23,313 bases of DNA from a virus, in IMG/VR virus record IMGVR_UViG_3300042992_001156, positions 1-23,313 of that record; one strand, written 5' to 3'. This document shows, piece after piece, positions 22,516 through 23,313 of this stretch; position 1 is the first letter of the stretch; every line of letters starts with the position of its first letter. The notes beneath the pieces were generated by a model, which was given only the letters and a program-made list of their open reading frames with translations, made no database searches and was not told where the DNA came from. The position numbers were made by a program, and so were the translations under genes.

Positions 22516-22521
22516 GTGTAA
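22516..22521 (+). promoter_or_regulatory. GTGTAA element before the tail-unit gene
   Basis: GTGTAA followed by TAAATA, 10 bases before the ATG at 22532, directly after a strong terminator. A TTTAAT at 22505-22510 could be a degenerate -10. Confidence 0.45.
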
Positions 22522-22531
22522 TAAATAACAA

Positions 22532-22861
22532 ATGGCGACACAGTTATCAATAATAAGAGGAGATACATTTCCCACGCAAACAATAACTGTTACTTCTGCT
22601 AATTTAGATTTCGCGAATATAACTTGCACAGGACAATTGCGTCCACATCCTGACGGTAATTTATTATATACATTTGTACCAACAACGGTATCAGGTGTAA
22701 ACGGAACAGGCGTTGTGCAATTTAGCTTTCCGTCTTCAGTTACTAAAGGGTTTCCTCCTATTAATTTGTATGGTGATTTGCATTTTTATTCTACTGGGAT
22801 ACTAGATTGTACTCTTTTTGAATTTAGATTAAATGTATTGCCTGATGTAACACAATTATAA
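22532..22861 (+). CDS. small beta-rich virion protein, probably tail or baseplate
   Basis: A 109-residue protein with an all-beta, immunoglobulin- or BppU-like look. The start IIRGDTFPTQTITV is a pattern often seen at the N-terminus of phage baseplate and tail proteins, followed by alternating beta strands (ITCTGQLRP, GVVQFSFPS, FEFRLNVLP). It has two cysteines and no membrane segment. It is the first gene of a new transcription unit and is followed after one base by the collagen-like gene, which suggests that the two proteins act together in the tail fibre or its attachment. The family is not certain. Confidence 0.55.
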   Translation: MATQLSIIRGDTFPTQTITVTSANLDFANITCTGQLRPHPDGNLLYTFVPTTVSGVNGTGVVQFSFPSSVTKGFPPINLYGDLHFYSTGILDCTLFEFRLNVLPDVTQL

Positions 22862-22862
22862 A

Positions 22863-23313
22863 ATGTCAAATATAGATGTCAACGTTTCCTCTAATAATAA
22901 TCAAATAAATGTAACTGTTGGAGGCGGATCTAATTCTACTGTTGTTGAAAGTAGTAATAAGAATACTATTTTAGTAGAGTCAGTTGCGCCAGCAGGATCA
23001 ACTAGTAATATTGTTGAAAGAGGACCGGCTGGCACTTCAGGAACTAGCGGTTCTTCTGGTACAAGTGGAAGTTCAGGCATTAACGGTACTTCTGGATCTT
23101 CTGGCGTAAATGGAACTTCAGGATCTAGCGGAACATCAGGCACTTCAGGAAGCTCAGGAACCAGTGGAACAAGCGGTTCTTCTGGTACAAGTGGAAGTTC
23201 AGGCATTAACGGTACTTCTGGATCTTCTGGCGTAAATGGAACTTCAGGATCTAGCGGAACATCAGGCACTTCAGGAAGCTCAGGAACCAGTGGAACAAGC
23301 GGTTCTTCTGGTA
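22863..23313 (+). CDS. collagen-like fibre protein, 3' end outside the window
   Basis: An open reading frame from the ATG at 22863 running past the window end, 150 residues visible. The first 55 residues are Ser/Asn/Val-rich and beta-like (MSNIDVNVSSNNNQINVTV). From ERGPAGTSG onward there are Gly-X-Y triplets such as GTS, GSS, GIN and GVN, as in phage collagen-like fibre and spike proteins that form trimers. Almost every X and Y is Ser or Thr. These have few prolines, so triplet stability would depend on other factors. The 126-bp DNA repeats inside it are listed separately. It follows the small beta-rich gene by one base. A fibre or virion-surface role is likely. The hydroxyl-rich repeat is a possible O-glycosylation target, which is inference. 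Confidence 0.8.
   Translation, partial: MSNIDVNVSSNNNQINVTVGGGSNSTVVESSNKNTILVESVAPAGSTSNIVERGPAGTSGTSGSSGTSGSSGINGTSGSSGVNGTSGSSGTSGTSGSSGTSGTSGSSGTSGSSGINGTSGSSGVNGTSGSSGTSGTSGSSGTSGTSGSSG
23046..23313 (+). repeat. perfect 126-bp tandem repeat in the collagen-like gene
   Basis: The unit starting AGCGGTTCTTCTGG occurs at 23046, 23172 and 23298, each 126 bases apart (42 codons, 14 triplets). Units one and two appear identical at every base, and the third runs out of the window after 16 bases. The absence of silent differences implies recent amplification or gene conversion, or an assembly artefact. Confidence 0.9.

Noticed and set aside
22901-23269. Long minus-strand open frame rich in Pro, Glu and Val triplets
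   Set aside because: It is the antisense reading of the collagen-like repeats; the plus-strand frame has Gly-X-Y triplets, a start and a natural upstream neighbour.
23046-23313. CRISPR-like array
   Set aside because: Units are contiguous, in frame and lack unique spacers; they encode protein repeats.

Overview
The window looks like part of the genome of a tailed double-stranded DNA phage (Caudoviricetes), probably an uncultured environmental one. It carries a packaging and head module in the usual order: candidate small terminase, ERCC4-type nuclease, large terminase, portal, prohead protease/scaffold, a probable decoration protein, major capsid protein, and then a collagen-like tail or fibre gene cut by the window edge. 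The DNA is AT-rich and no start codon has a clear Shine-Dalgarno sequence; leaders are A/T-only, as in phages of Bacteroidota-like hosts. The host itself cannot be named from the sequence.

Layout. Positions 1-438 are non-coding, with a nested hairpin, homopolymer runs and short direct repeats. 439-9743 is an accessory island: an endonuclease VII-type HNH protein, a shortened NAD-dependent sugar epimerase, a GT9 glycosyltransferase, a 1549-residue fusion enzyme (GT4, GT2, FkbM methyltransferase, TibC-like heptosyltransferase and a C-terminal GT-A-like domain), an unknown 119-residue protein, and a LicD-like transferase on the plus strand. A CDP-alcohol-type cytidylyltransferase and a GT4 glycosyltransferase lie on the minus strand. 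9771-11638 holds a PhoH-like ATPase, a zinc-ribbon protein and a sigma-like factor with an inserted cysteine cluster. 11640-16144 is the packaging module, interrupted by a second FkbM methyltransferase. 16192-21713 is the head module, ending in a strong GNRA-loop terminator. 21803-22450 is a short unit of two small genes closed by a second GAAA-loop terminator. 22532-23313 starts a tail/fibre unit whose last gene has perfect 126-bp tandem repeats coding Gly-Thr-Ser/Gly-Ser-Ser triplets.

How the parts may work together. The sigma-like protein may direct late transcription: a GTGTAA element sits 8-13 bases before five start codons, all in the core and virion part, and TATAAT lies exactly 20 bases before three. 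The island encodes sugar-nucleotide modification, several glycosyltransferases, two methyltransferases and a possible CDP-activated phospho-substituent pathway. The most interesting hypothesis is that the phage carries its own glycan-decoration system, and that the Ser/Thr-rich collagen-like fibre in the same window is one possible acceptor. That link is inference; the enzyme family assignments rest on visible motifs.
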